The notes under the pieces: generated by a model
Told to the model about the DNA's origin: nothing
Database searches by the model: none
What the model saw: only the letters and a program-made list of their open reading frames with translations
Position numbers and translations under genes: made by a program
In this document: positions 24,872 through 34,429 of the stretch, piece by piece
Position numbering within the stretch: position 1 is the stretch's first letter
How the letters are laid out: the number at the start of each line of letters is the position of its first letter
DNA from: Archangium lansingense
GTDB taxonomy: Bacteria; Myxococcota; Myxococcia; Myxococcales; Myxococcaceae
Direction: 5' to 3'
Assembly (NCBI RefSeq): GCF_026626635.1
Contig: NZ_JAPNKA010000001.1
Coordinates: 620,001-684,000 of the forward strand
Length of the DNA stretch: 64,000 bases

Positions 24872-26050
24872 CTACCCGGTGGCGCGGCCCTGGAGGGGCC
24901 AGGGCTTGAGGCCGGAGATCTGCTCGGCCTCCTCGACGGCGGGACGCAGGTGGGCGTGCTCGCGGCGCAGGAAGTCGCGCACGGCCTTGTCGAGCGTCTC
25001 GTCGAAGAGCAGGTGCGCGCTGTGCACCGCGGTGGGCTCGAAGCCCCGGGAAATCTTGTGCTCGCCGCCCGCGCCCGGCTCGAACACCTTGCGCCCCGTT
25101 TGAATGCACTCGTCCACCGAGTGGTACAGGCACACGTGGAAGTGCAGGAACGGGTGCTCCTCGTGGCACCCCCAGTAGCGGCCGTAGAGACGCTCGGGGG
25201 TGACGAGGTTGAAGGCCCCGGCGATGACCTTTCCGTTGTGCTCGGCCTGGACCAGCTCCACCGTCTCTGGCAGCGAGTGGAAGGCGCGCACGAAGAAGTC
25301 CTCGTTGAGCTGCACCTGGCCCCAGGGCCCGCGACTCTCGCAGGTGGCCTCGTAGAAGCCATAGGCGCGCCGGGCGTGCTCGGGGCCCAGCTCCTGGCCG
25401 CGCACGGTGCGGATGCGGATGCCTTGATTCGCCGCGGCGCCGCGCTCGCGCTTGAGCTGGGAGCGGCGTTTGGAGTCGAAGCGGGACAGGTAGTCGTCGT
25501 AGCTGCGGTAGCCCGGGTTCTTCCAATGGAACTGCAGGGTGATGCGGCGGGCCAGTCCCTGCTCCTCGAGCAGCTCTGCCTCGTCCTCGCGCGGGTAGAG
25601 GAAGTGGACGGAGGAACAGCCCCCCTCGCGTGCGCTCTCGATGGCCGCCTGGATGAGCGCGAGACGCAGAGTGAGGACATCCTCACCGGGGGCGATGAGG
25701 AAGCGCGGGCTGGTGGCGGGGGAGAGCGGGGCGCCGACGACGAGCTTCGGGTAGTACTCGATGCCGAGCCGCTCGGCGGCACCGGCCCAGGAGAAGTCGT
25801 AGATGTACTCGCCCATGCTGTGGTGCTTGCGGTAGGCGGGCGAGGCGGCGACGAGTTTCTTCCCGCGCCAGATGGTCAGGTGCTGCGGCTCCCACCCTGT
25901 CTCCAGCCGGGCGCTGCCACTCTCCTCCATGGCGGACAACCACGCATGGCGGATGAAGGGAGGGGCCTCGGGCCCGGTGAGGGTGTCCCAGGCGGAAGCG
26001 GGGACATCGGTGATGGACTCGAGGATTCGGAGACGAAGGTCGGCGGCCAC
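24872..26050 (-). CDS. FemAB-like / GNAT-fold peptidogalycan family protein (PF04339)
   Basis: A 392-residue protein of the peptidogalycan-biosynthesis/recognition family, with acyltransferase-like folds. Signatures: PPFIRHAWLSAMEESG near residue 45, KHHSMGEYIYDFSWAGAAER, YYPKLVVGAPLSP, SVHFLYPREDEAELLEEQG, SKRRSQLKRER, and the closing EPGAGGEHKISRGFEPTAVH. The substrate is unknown; related proteins act on aminoacyl groups or cell-wall material. GTG 26050 has GAAGGAG five bases before it. It lies 100 bases upstream of the kinase-TPR gene in the same direction, and divergent from the giant histidine kinase. Confidence 0.87.
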   Translation of the reverse strand: MAADLRLRILESITDVPASAWDTLTGPEAPPFIRHAWLSAMEESGSARLETGWEPQHLTIWRGKKLVAASPAYRKHHSMGEYIYDFSWAGAAERLGIEYYPKLVVGAPLSPATSPRFLIAPGEDVLTLRLALIQAAIESAREGGCSSVHFLYPREDEAELLEEQGLARRITLQFHWKNPGYRSYDDYLSRFDSKRRSQLKRERGAAANQGIRIRTVRGQELGPEHARRAYGFYEATCESRGPWGQVQLNEDFFVRAFHSLPETVELVQAEHNGKVIAGAFNLVTPERLYGRYWGCHEEHPFLHFHVCLYHSVDECIQTGRKVFEPGAGGEHKISRGFEPTAVHSAHLLFDETLDKAVRDFLRREHAHLRPAVEEAEQISGLKPWPLQGRATG

Positions 26051-26095
26051 GAGGACTCCTTCTAACGCGGGCACGGACCACTCGCCGTGCAACCT

Positions 26096-26131
26096 TCCTC
26101 CCCCTCCCAGTGAGAGGGCAGGGGGGAGGGT
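26096..26131. repeat. Degenerate copy of the dispersed GC hairpin
   Basis: CCTCCCCCTCCC, then AGTGA, then GAGGGCAGGGGGGAGGG forms an imperfect stem-loop resembling the elements at 18092, 33135 and 54708. Unlike those, it sits in the region between two divergent genes, so a terminator role is less likely. It is probably a decayed copy. Confidence 0.4.
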
Positions 26132-26253
26132 ATCGCGAATTCCGGGCTCCTACCTGGAGAGCAGGGGGCCGGAGTGCCGGGCGCATGCCACCACGGAACA
26201 AGAGGCTGTTGAATCGGATGACCGGAGCTGGGGGTTCATTGGAGAATTCCGCC

Positions 26254-29200
26254 ATGAAGCAGCTCATCGATGCCGCGGCCGCTCCGGCACTCGTCCCTTC
26301 CGTTCCTGGTTATCAGGTAGGCGCTCTACTCCACGCGAGTGCGAGGTCCCTGCTCTACCGGGGACGCCGTCTGCGAGACGAGGCCCCCGTCATCCTCAAG
26401 CTGCTGCGCTCGGAGCGGCCCTCGTTCTCCGAGCTGCTCCAGTTCCGCAACCAGTACACCCTCGCGCGCGGCCTCCAGCTCCCCGGCGTCGTCTCGCCCC
26501 TGGAACTCGAGCGCTGTCACAACGGCTTCGCCATCATCATGGCGGATGACGGCCTTGTCTCCCTGGAGGACTACCGCGAGACCCACCCGCTCACCCTGCG
26601 GCAGGTGCTGGAGGTTGGCATCTCGCTGGCCGAGACGTTGGAGGGGCTCTACCAGCACCGGGTCATTCACAAGGACCTCAAGCCCCACAACATTCTGATT
26701 CACCCCGAGACGCGCGACATCAAGCTGACGGATTTCAGCATCGCCTCGCGGCTGCCCCGGGAGACGCAGACGCTGGAGAATCCGGAGCTGATTGAAGGCA
26801 CGCTGGCCTACATGTCGCCCGAGCAGACCGGGCGGATGAACCGGGGCATCGACTACCGGACCGACTTCTACTCACTCGGCGTGACGCTCTACGAGCTGCT
26901 CACGGGCCTGCTTCCTTTCCAAGCGACCAGTCCGCTGGAGCTCGCCCATTGTCACCTGGCGCGCCCGCCGCCTCCGCCGCGTGAGCTCAATCCCGCCATC
27001 CCCGAGATGGTCGAGCGCATCGTGCTCAAGCTGATGGCCAAGACGGCCGAGGAGCGCTACGCGAGCGCCTACGGGCTGCGGTACGACCTGAGCAGCTGCC
27101 TCGACGCCCTGCGAGAGCACGGGAGCGTTCCCACCTTCGAGCTGGCCCGACGGGATGTCTCTGACCGGCTCCTCGTCCCGGAGAAGCTCTATGGTCGGCG
27201 GGAGGAGGTCGGCACGCTGCTCCAGGCGTTCGAGCGGGTGTGCCAGGGGCGGGTGGAGCTGCTGGTGGTGGCGGGCGCCTCGGGCATCGGCAAGACGGCC
27301 GTGGTCAATGAGATCCACAAGCCCGTCGTCCGCTCCCAGGGGTTCTTCGCCTCGGGCAAGTTCGACCAGCTTGGGCGGAGCATCCCGTACTCGGCCCTGG
27401 TGCAGGCCCTCTCCAGCCTGGCGCGTCAGCTCCAGTCGGAGAGCGACGAGCGCCTCGGGGCGTGGAAGCAGCGGCTCCATACAGCACTGGGCGAGGAGGG
27501 GCGGGTGGTGGTGGACGTGCTGCCGGAGCTCGAGTGCATCCTCGGTCCCCAACCCGAGGTGGCGGAGCTCGCGCCCGCCGCCGCGCAGCAGCGCTTCAAT
27601 CGGCTCTTCAGCCGGCTCTTCCGCATGTTCGCGACGGAGGAGCACCCGCTCGTGGTGTTCCTCGATGACTTGCAGTGGGCGGACTCGGCGTCGCTGAAGA
27701 TGCTGCATCTGCTGGCCACGGAGCTGGGCTCCGCACGGCTGCTGGTGATTGGCGCGTACCGGGACAACGAGGTGACCTGGGCCCATCCCCTCATGCAGAC
27801 CCTGGAGGAGCTCCGCCAGCTCGGCGTGCCGGTCCACCGGGTGACGCTGGAACCGCTCCCGGAGGACGCGGTGAACGAGCTGGTGGCGGAGACGCTCTCG
27901 TGCTCGCTGGAGCGGGCCCGGCCGCTGACGGGGCTCCTCTACCAGAAGACGGGGGGCAATCCCTTCTTCACCTCCCAGTATCTGAAGCTCCTCTTCCAGC
28001 AGGGCCTCGTGAGCTACGACGCCGGGGAGCACATGTGGCAGTGCGACCTCGCCCAGGTGCGGGCGCTGTCTGTGTCCTCGGACGTGGTGGAGTTCATGGC
28101 GGGTCAGCTCCAGCGCTTGCCGGAGGCGACCCGGAAGGTGCTCGAACTGGCCGCGTGCATCGGCAATCGGTTCGAGCTGGCCACGCTCTCTCGGGTGTAT
28201 GGACACCCGGAGGCGGAGACGGCGGCGGCGCTCTGGCATGCGCTGCAGGAGGGACTGATTCTCCCCTCCTCGGAGGTCTACAAGTTCTACCAGGAGGCCT
28301 CGGGCCTGGAGGCGTCCGGCGTAGACCCGCTCCCAGCGCGCTACCGGTTCCTGCACGACCGGGTGCAGCAGGCAGCCCATTCGCTCATCCCAGAGTCGGA
28401 CCGGCAGCGGACGCACCTGGAGACTGGCAGGCGCTTGCTCGAGACGGCCTCCGCGCAGGAGCGAGAGGAGCACCTGTTCGACATCGTGAACCACCTGAAC
28501 CTGTCCAGGGAGCTCCTGCAGGAGGTGGCGGAGCGCCACGAGCTCGCGGGGCTGAACCTGCGGGCCGGCAGAAGGGCCCTGGCGTCCACCGCGTATGACG
28601 TGGCTCGGGAGTACTTGGAGGTGGGGCTGTCACTCCTGGCGCCGGAGAGCTGGCGGACGGACTACGCGCTGACGCTCGCTCTTCACGAGGAGGCAGCCAG
28701 CGCGGCCTGGCTCAGCAAGCGCTTCTCGCGTCAGGACGAGCTGGTGGACGCAGTGCTGTCCCACGCGCAGTCGGTGCTGGATCGCGTGCGGGTGTATGAG
28801 ATTCGCATCCAGACGGCCATCGCCCAGGAGCGGCTCGCGTACGCACTCGAGACCGGGCTCCACGTGCTGAAGAAGCTGGGAGTGGAGTTCCCGATGGCGC
28901 CCCAGCCCGAGGACCTCCAGCGTGGACTCGAGGAGGTCCGTGCCGTGGTGGGCTCTGGCCCGCCGGAGCAGATCCTCTCCATGCCTGAGATGAGGGATGC
29001 CGAGCTGCTCGCGGCGGTGCGGATCATGACCCTGCTGGCGCCACCCGCGTACCAGACGAGACCCGAGCTGCTGCCGCTGCTCGTCTTCCGCACGGTGGTG
29101 CTGACCATGCAGCATGGCGTCGCGCCCATCGCGGCCTCCACCTTCGCGATGTTCGGGCTCATCCTCTGCGGGGTATTCGACGAGCTCGACGCGGGCTACC

Positions 29201-31668
29201 AGGCCGGTCAACTGGCGTTGAAGATCCTCGAGCGCTTCGATGCCCGGGAGCCCCGCGCGAAGACCCTCTACGTGGTCAACGCGAAGACGATCCATTGGAA
29301 GCGTCACGTGCGGGAGACGTTGAAGCCCCTGCTGGACGCGTACGCGAGCGGGCTGGAGACAGGAGACCTCGAGTTCATGGGGTGGGCGGCGGACTTCTAC
29401 TGCCACCACTCTTTCTTCCTGGGGCGACCGCTCGGCTCCCTCGTCGGGGAGCTGGACGAGTACCGAAAGGTCCTCGAGCACCATCACCGCGCCGTGACCA
29501 TCCGGCAGTATGCGGTGTACCAGCAGGCGGCGTTGAACCTCTCGGGCGAGGGGGAGACGCCCTGGCGTCTGGTGGGGAGGGCCTGGAACGAAGACGAGCA
29601 GCTTCCACGCTACCGGGCGGACAACGACGGCACCGCCTGCTGCATCGTATACGCCAACAAGCTGATGCTGGCCTATCTCTTCGGCCAGTACCGGCTGGCG
29701 GTGGAGAGTGCCGACGCAGCGGCGCCGTACCTGCCGACGGTGGCGGGCCAGCTCCTCGTTCCCCGCTATTTCTTCTTCGATTCCCTGGCGCGGCTCGCCC
29801 TGCTGCCCGAGCTGGACGCGGCGGCGCGGAGCGCGGCGCTGGAGCGGGTTGCCGCGAACCAACAGCGGATGGAGCGCTGGGCCCGCTCGGCCCCCATGAA
29901 CTTCCTCCACGCCTGGCACCTGGTGGAGGCCGAGCGCTGCCGGGTGCGCGGCGCACGTGCCGAGGCCCTCGAGCACTACGACCGGGCCATCGCGCTCGCT
30001 CGGGAGCACGACTCTCCCAACGACGAGGCCCTTGCCCACGAGCTGACCGCCCGGTTCTTCCTCGAGTGGGGGCTGGGGCACCGTGCGAGGCCCCACCTGC
30101 ATGATGCGTATGACGCCTGCTCACGCTGGGGAGCGCACGCGCTGCTGCGCCACCTCACCGCCCGCTATGCCGAGCAGGGACTGTCCGCCCAGCCAGCCAG
30201 TGGCCATGAGTCTCGCGCTTCAGGCGAGACCCGGACCGACCTGGCCCTGCTGGATCTCCAGAGCGTCCTCGCGGCCTCCCGAGTGTTCTTCTCGGAGATG
30301 AAGCTGGACCGGCTCCTGGAGCGAGTGGTGGTCATCCTCTGCGAGAACGCTGGTGCCCAGCGCTGTGTCCTGCTCCGAGAGGAGCGGCAGCACCTCTCCA
30401 TGGTCATGGAGCACACCGCGCTCACCGGGGAGACCCGCCGCTACGCAGAGGGCACGCCCGCGGGGGCCGAGCATGTGCCGGCCTCGGCCGTCCGCCTCTC
30501 CATCCGGACGCAGCAGCCCGTGCTGGTGAAGGACCTGTCGCGCGACGATTCCCTGGGCGATGACCCGTACGTCCACCGCCGGTCGCCACGCTCCGTCCTG
30601 TCGCTCCCCATCTTCCACCAGGGCCGGCTGCTGCTCGTCGTCTACCTGGAGAACAACCTGGCCCCGGGCGTCTTCACCTCCCGGCACCTGCAGATTCTGA
30701 CGCTCCTCGCCTCGCAGCTCGCGCTCTCGCTGGAGAACGCGGCGCTCTATGGTGGCCTGGAGCAGCGTGTCCGGGAGCGCACGAGCGAGCTGGAAGCGGC
30801 CCACAAGCAGCTCGTCGACATGGCCCACCGCGCGGGCATGGCGGAGGTCGCCAGCGGGGTGCTGCACAACATCGGCAACTCGCTCAACTCGCTCGTGGTC
30901 GCCACGGAGGGCCTGACCCAGGATGTGGCCCAGCTTCCCGTGGAACAGTTGAAGAAGAGCGCCCGGTTGCTGGCGGGCACGGAGGACGGCTCCTCCGGGA
31001 TTTCCGACAAGGACGCCCGGACGCGGATGCTTCCCGAGTACCTCGGCAAGCTGGGCGACAGGTTGCGGCGGGATGCCGACCTCATGCTCGCGGATCTGCG
31101 ATCGATGAGGACCAACCTCGAGCAGATCGGCGCGACGATCCAGGTGCAACAGGCGTATGCCCATGGCCCGCGGCTCGTGGAGCCGGTGGAGGTAGCGGCA
31201 CTTGTCGAGGACGCGCTTCGCATGCAGCAGTCCTCCCTGACAGGGCACCAGGTGCTCATCGAGCGCGACATGGCGCGGCTGCCCGTCGTCGCCCTCGAGC
31301 GGCACAAGGCGCTGCACATCCTGGTCAACCTCATCAGCAACGCGAAGCAGGCGCTGCTGGATGCGGAGCACTCCGACAAGCGCATCCGCCTCGAGGCCCG
31401 TCCTTGCGGGGCGGAGCGCTTCCAGCTCGTGGTGCGGGACAACGGCGTGGGAATCGCGGCGGAAGACCTGCAGCGCGTCTTCCAATACGGCTTCACCACG
31501 CGCCAGGGGAGCCTCGGTTACGGCCTGCACTGGGCGGCCAACGCAGCCCGGGAGATGGGCGGGACCCTGGTGGCCGCCAGCGAGGGGCGCGGGAGGGGCG
31601 CGAGCTTCACCCTGGAGCTGCCGCTCGGGGGTCCCTCTCCCGCTGACGCGCTCCTTCAGAGGGCCTGA
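26254..31668 (+). CDS. Trifunctional Ser/Thr kinase - ATPase - GAF sensor histidine kinase
   Basis: An 1,804-residue signalling protein. The kinase-like domain (12-285) has the ATP lysine in VILKLL, catalytic loop HKDLKPHNIL, and DFS instead of DFG; its Gly loop is degenerate, so activity is doubtful. An ATPase follows (305-640), with Walker A GASGIGKTAV near 340 and Walker B LVVFLDDLQWAD. A long helical repeat region runs to about 1310, then a GAF domain (about 1340-1495), a coiled coil, the histidine box VLHNIGNSLNS near 1535, and a C-terminal ATPase with NLISNAKQAL and DNGVGI. ATG 26254 has GGAG nine bases upstream. No response regulator is adjacent; its partner must be elsewhere. Confidence 0.9.
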   Translation: MKQLIDAAAAPALVPSVPGYQVGALLHASARSLLYRGRRLRDEAPVILKLLRSERPSFSELLQFRNQYTLARGLQLPGVVSPLELERCHNGFAIIMADDGLVSLEDYRETHPLTLRQVLEVGISLAETLEGLYQHRVIHKDLKPHNILIHPETRDIKLTDFSIASRLPRETQTLENPELIEGTLAYMSPEQTGRMNRGIDYRTDFYSLGVTLYELLTGLLPFQATSPLELAHCHLARPPPPPRELNPAIPEMVERIVLKLMAKTAEERYASAYGLRYDLSSCLDALREHGSVPTFELARRDVSDRLLVPEKLYGRREEVGTLLQAFERVCQGRVELLVVAGASGIGKTAVVNEIHKPVVRSQGFFASGKFDQLGRSIPYSALVQALSSLARQLQSESDERLGAWKQRLHTALGEEGRVVVDVLPELECILGPQPEVAELAPAAAQQRFNRLFSRLFRMFATEEHPLVVFLDDLQWADSASLKMLHLLATELGSARLLVIGAYRDNEVTWAHPLMQTLEELRQLGVPVHRVTLEPLPEDAVNELVAETLSCSLERARPLTGLLYQKTGGNPFFTSQYLKLLFQQGLVSYDAGEHMWQCDLAQVRALSVSSDVVEFMAGQLQRLPEATRKVLELAACIGNRFELATLSRVYGHPEAETAAALWHALQEGLILPSSEVYKFYQEASGLEASGVDPLPARYRFLHDRVQQAAHSLIPESDRQRTHLETGRRLLETASAQEREEHLFDIVNHLNLSRELLQEVAERHELAGLNLRAGRRALASTAYDVAREYLEVGLSLLAPESWRTDYALTLALHEEAASAAWLSKRFSRQDELVDAVLSHAQSVLDRVRVYEIRIQTAIAQERLAYALETGLHVLKKLGVEFPMAPQPEDLQRGLEEVRAVVGSGPPEQILSMPEMRDAELLAAVRIMTLLAPPAYQTRPELLPLLVFRTVVLTMQHGVAPIAASTFAMFGLILCGVFDELDAGYQAGQLALKILERFDAREPRAKTLYVVNAKTIHWKRHVRETLKPLLDAYASGLETGDLEFMGWAADFYCHHSFFLGRPLGSLVGELDEYRKVLEHHHRAVTIRQYAVYQQAALNLSGEGETPWRLVGRAWNEDEQLPRYRADNDGTACCIVYANKLMLAYLFGQYRLAVESADAAAPYLPTVAGQLLVPRYFFFDSLARLALLPELDAAARSAALERVAANQQRMERWARSAPMNFLHAWHLVEAERCRVRGARAEALEHYDRAIALAREHDSPNDEALAHELTARFFLEWGLGHRARPHLHDAYDACSRWGAHALLRHLTARYAEQGLSAQPASGHESRASGETRTDLALLDLQSVLAASRVFFSEMKLDRLLERVVVILCENAGAQRCVLLREERQHLSMVMEHTALTGETRRYAEGTPAGAEHVPASAVRLSIRTQQPVLVKDLSRDDSLGDDPYVHRRSPRSVLSLPIFHQGRLLLVVYLENNLAPGVFTSRHLQILTLLASQLALSLENAALYGGLEQRVRERTSELEAAHKQLVDMAHRAGMAEVASGVLHNIGNSLNSLVVATEGLTQDVAQLPVEQLKKSARLLAGTEDGSSGISDKDARTRMLPEYLGKLGDRLRRDADLMLADLRSMRTNLEQIGATIQVQQAYAHGPRLVEPVEVAALVEDALRMQQSSLTGHQVLIERDMARLPVVALERHKALHILVNLISNAKQALLDAEHSDKRIRLEARPCGAERFQLVVRDNGVGIAAEDLQRVFQYGFTTRQGSLGYGLHWAANAAREMGGTLVAASEGRGRGASFTLELPLGGPSPADALLQRA

Positions 31669-31692
31669 GCCTCGGCAGATGGGGTGCGTGTA

Positions 31693-31764
31693 GGGGGGCT
31701 GGAAACGTTCAAAATCTCACATTGTCCGGTCTTTCGGGACATGTAGGTGTTGGACCCAGCCCCC
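31693..31764. promoter_or_regulatory. Inverted-repeat leader region before the aminopeptidase gene
   Basis: GGGGGCTGG (31694-31702) and CCAGCCCCC (31756-31764) are perfect 9-base inverted arms enclosing a smaller stem, TGTCC (from 31723) with GGACA. The whole lies about 100 bases before the M28 peptidase ATG. It could be a terminator for the upstream kinase gene, a leader structure or a promoter feature; the sequence does not decide. Confidence 0.35.
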
Positions 31765-31860
31765 TTATCGAATGGATAAACCCGGCCTTCCCGGGAACCG
31801 GGAGAAGCCCGGCCCGTGGAATCCATTCCCCCAGCAGCACCCCTTGCCGAGGAGCAACAC

Positions 31861-33126
31861 ATGAGGACGACGAAGTTCGGTGCGGTTGCCTTGATGTTGG
31901 TGTGTGCCACGCCCGCTTTCGCGGAGGCCCCCGCGAAGGAGAAGGAGGTGTGGGTCTCCATCGGTACGGACGCACTGGAGACGGCGCGGTCGTCGTTCAA
32001 GACGCAGGGCCAGGAGCTGGGCACGGTGGCGCGCGAGAAGGACGGAGTGGCGGTGCTGCGCGTGCGCGAGTCGCAGCTCGAGAAGCTGTCCAAGGTCATG
32101 CACGACAAGCTCAACCGGTGCGCGGGCTTCATCACCCATGACACCGAGGAGCAGGCGCTGGCGGCGGTGGAGTCCAGCGTGGCCGCGCAGCCCGTGGCGT
32201 CGCTGATCAGCTACACCATCGACAACGCGACGGCGACGAACTCGCTGATGTCGGCCGTCACGGAGAGCAACATCCGCAGCACCATCACCACGCTGTCGAC
32301 GAGCTGGACGTCGCGCCGCTACAACCTGCAGTCGGGCATCGACGCGGCCACGTGGCTGAAGAACCGTTGGACGACGCTGGCCAGCGGGCGCTCGGACATC
32401 TCGGTGGCGAACTTCACGCACCCGACCACCACCTCGCCGCAGCCCTCCGTCATCCTCACCATCCAGGGCACCTCGCTGCCCAACGAGGTGGTGGTGCTCG
32501 GTGCGCACCTGGACTCCATCAACGGCAGCGGCTCGTCCTCCTCCGCTCCTGGTGCGGACGATGACGCCTCGGGCGTGGCCGCGCTCACCGAGGTCATCCG
32601 CGTGGCGGTGGCCAAGGGCTACAAGCCGGCGCGCACGGTGAAGTTCATGGCCTACGCCGCCGAGGAGATCGGCCTGAGGGGCTCGGGGGCGATCGCCGCC
32701 AACTACAAGAGCACCGGCGTCAACGTGGTGGGCGTGCTGCAACTGGACATGATCAACTACCGGGGCTCCAGCTACGACATCGTCCTGGTGACTGACTACA
32801 CCAACGCCGCGCAGAACACCTTCCTCCGCAACCTCATCACCCGCTACCTGCCGGGGGTGACCACGACGAACACGACGTGCGGCTACGGTTGCTCGGACCA
32901 CGCCTCCTGGCACAACCGGGGTTACGCGGCCTCCATCCCCTTCGAGGCGCTGCTGGGCCAGGACAACCCGTACATCCACACTGCGAACGACACCCTCACG
33001 CAGACGGCCGGTAGCGCGCAGAACTCGGTGAAGTTCGTCAAGCTGGCCGCGGCCTACGTGGCCGAGCTGGCCAAGGGCACGACGTCTGTTGCCCTGCAGG
33101 CTGAGGACGCCGAGTCCAGCCGGTAG
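31861..33126 (+). CDS. Secreted M28-family zinc aminopeptidase
   Basis: A 421-residue exported peptidase with signal MRTTKFGAVALMLVCATPAFA. A propeptide-like region precedes an M28 catalytic domain with all five expected zinc ligands: His in GAHLDS (about 214), Asp in GADDDASG (about 233), Glu pair in AAEEIGL (about 266), Asp in LQLDM (about 295), and His in IHTANDT (about 372). The enzymes remove N-terminal, often hydrophobic, residues from peptides. Secretion fits a predatory, protein-degrading myxobacterium. ATG 31861 has GAGGAG upstream. The gene ends at a bidirectional hairpin. Confidence 0.93.
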   Translation: MRTTKFGAVALMLVCATPAFAEAPAKEKEVWVSIGTDALETARSSFKTQGQELGTVAREKDGVAVLRVRESQLEKLSKVMHDKLNRCAGFITHDTEEQALAAVESSVAAQPVASLISYTIDNATATNSLMSAVTESNIRSTITTLSTSWTSRRYNLQSGIDAATWLKNRWTTLASGRSDISVANFTHPTTTSPQPSVILTIQGTSLPNEVVVLGAHLDSINGSGSSSSAPGADDDASGVAALTEVIRVAVAKGYKPARTVKFMAYAAEEIGLRGSGAIAANYKSTGVNVVGVLQLDMINYRGSSYDIVLVTDYTNAAQNTFLRNLITRYLPGVTTTNTTCGYGCSDHASWHNRGYAASIPFEALLGQDNPYIHTANDTLTQTAGSAQNSVKFVKLAAAYVAELAKGTTSVALQAEDAESSR

Positions 33127-33134
33127 TTGAGGTC

Positions 33135-33155
33135 CCCTCTCCCAGAGGGAGAGGG
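33135..33155. terminator. Bidirectional hairpin, copy 2 of the dispersed element
   Basis: CCCTCTCCC (33135-33143), AGA, GGGAGAGGG (33147-33155): the same perfect stem and loop as at 18092-18112. It lies exactly between convergent genes ending at 33126 and 33165, which supports a terminator function in both directions. Confidence 0.62.
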
Positions 33156-33164
33156 AGTGCCGTT

Positions 33165-33536
33165 TCAGCCCTTCTGGGGCTCCTGGCCGAGCGCGCGGCG
33201 GATGTCGGGTGTGAGATCCACCGCGCGCATGGCATCCAGCGCCAGGTCCCAGCGGCCCTCGGCGCAGAGGCCGCTCAGGCCGCCCTCCTCGTAGGCGTCC
33301 CGTGCCGCCGCTGCCAGTGCCGCACGAACCGCCTCGGCGACGGCGCGGCCGGTCTCATCGCAGCGCTTGCACTCGAGCTCAACGCCCAGACGGCTGCGCC
33401 GGCCCTCTTCCGTGAGGATCCACGGGCGCTCCATCCACGGTGGGTCATGGCGCATGTGCTGCTTGTGGCCGCACGCGAGGTCGGCCACCCAGTGGTTCTC
33501 TGCGTCGAGGTGGAAGCCTGTGATGGGCTGCTGCAT
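33165..33536 (-). CDS. DUF3565 domain protein
   Basis: A 123-residue protein. The first half is a clear DUF3565 domain: MQQPITGFHLDAENHWVADL, CGHKQHMRHDPPW, ERPWILTEEGR and LECKRCDETG. Cys and His residues (C-G-H, H-x-R-H, C-x-x-C) suggest a small metal-binding fold. The C-terminal helical part is an extension. The function is unknown. It starts 10 bases after the desaturase stop and is probably cotranscribed. ATG 33536 matches the family's usual start. Confidence 0.82.
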   Translation of the reverse strand: MQQPITGFHLDAENHWVADLACGHKQHMRHDPPWMERPWILTEEGRRSRLGVELECKRCDETGRAVAEAVRAALAAAARDAYEEGGLSGLCAEGRWDLALDAMRAVDLTPDIRRALGQEPQKG

Positions 33537-33546
33537 GCGGGAGGGC

Positions 33547-34347
33547 TCAGGCCGTCTGGATTTCCACGTGGGTGGGCTCACCCGTCTGCTGGGGCCGGGG
33601 GTCAGGGTACACGGCGCGCTGCGGGGTGGCGATCTGGATGAGGCCGAACCAGGCGAGCACGCGAATCACCTGCCAGGTGGGATCCAACTCCCAGCGGCGG
33701 GCGGCGAAGTTGGGGCTCATGCAGAAGCGGTGGTGGTTGTTCTGGAAGAGCTCGCCCATGGTGAGGAAGTCCATGGGCAGGGTGTTGTGCGAGCGGTCGC
33801 TGCTGGGGAAGTTGCGATAGCCGTACTTGTGGCCGCACCAGTTGACGATGGCGCCGTGGATGGGGCCCATGACGAAGTGCAGGGGCAGCAGCAGGAACTG
33901 CCAGGGCGAGGTGGCGAAGGCCACGTAGAAGGCGGAGTAGAGGCCCACCCACACCAGCGTCATCAGCCAGGATTGAGCGAGGGTGCGATCGACGAGGGGC
34001 CACTCGGGGTAGCCGCCGCGGAAGCGGGGCTCGGGCTGCTCGCGCTCGTAGGCATAGGCCTCGTAGCGACCCTTGGTGAAGAGCATCATCCGCACCACGT
34101 CCTTGTAGAAGTGGGGCGAGTGCGGGTCCTTCTCGGTGTCCGAGTACGCGTGGTGCTCGCGGTGGAGGATGGCGTACGCGCGGGGCGACAGGTACGAGGA
34201 GCCCTGGATGAGATAGGTGAGCAGGTGCAGGGCGCGCTCGGTGCGCGGGCCCATGGTGAACATGCGGTGCGCGGCGTAGCGGTGCTGGAAGAGGCTCTGC
34301 ATGAGGACGCAGAGCATCCAGTGCGAGATGAAGAAGGCGTAGACCAT
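33547..34347 (-). CDS. Membrane fatty acid desaturase
   Basis: A 266-residue integral membrane desaturase of the acyl-CoA/acyl-lipid type. Three histidine boxes bind the di-iron centre: HRYAAHR near residue 22, HREHHAYSD near 62, and NNHHRF near 212, plus a supporting HGAIVNWCGHKYGYRNF segment. Hydrophobic spans lie at residues 1-20, 45-60, 125-150 and near 225. It should introduce a double bond into fatty acyl chains, adjusting membrane fluidity or making signalling lipids. ATG 34347 has GAGGA five bases upstream. The DUF3565 gene follows closely. Confidence 0.92.
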   Translation of the reverse strand: MVYAFFISHWMLCVLMQSLFQHRYAAHRMFTMGPRTERALHLLTYLIQGSSYLSPRAYAILHREHHAYSDTEKDPHSPHFYKDVVRMMLFTKGRYEAYAYEREQPEPRFRGGYPEWPLVDRTLAQSWLMTLVWVGLYSAFYVAFATSPWQFLLLPLHFVMGPIHGAIVNWCGHKYGYRNFPSSDRSHNTLPMDFLTMGELFQNNHHRFCMSPNFAARRWELDPTWQVIRVLAWFGLIQIATPQRAVYPDPRPQQTGEPTHVEIQTA

Positions 34348-34429
34348 GGGTCCTCGTGGGGGATGGAAGGACACAGGGGGTCTACAAGCGGCTCCATCAT
34401 GAAATTGTCACGGCTCCGCACGAAGGCGG

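Noticed and set aside
24772..25782. N-terminal extension of the kinase-ATPase-TPR protein
   Set aside because: The frame upstream of 24771 is Ser/Arg/Pro-rich and overlaps the acyltransferase gene on the same strand; the kinase domain begins normally after 24771.
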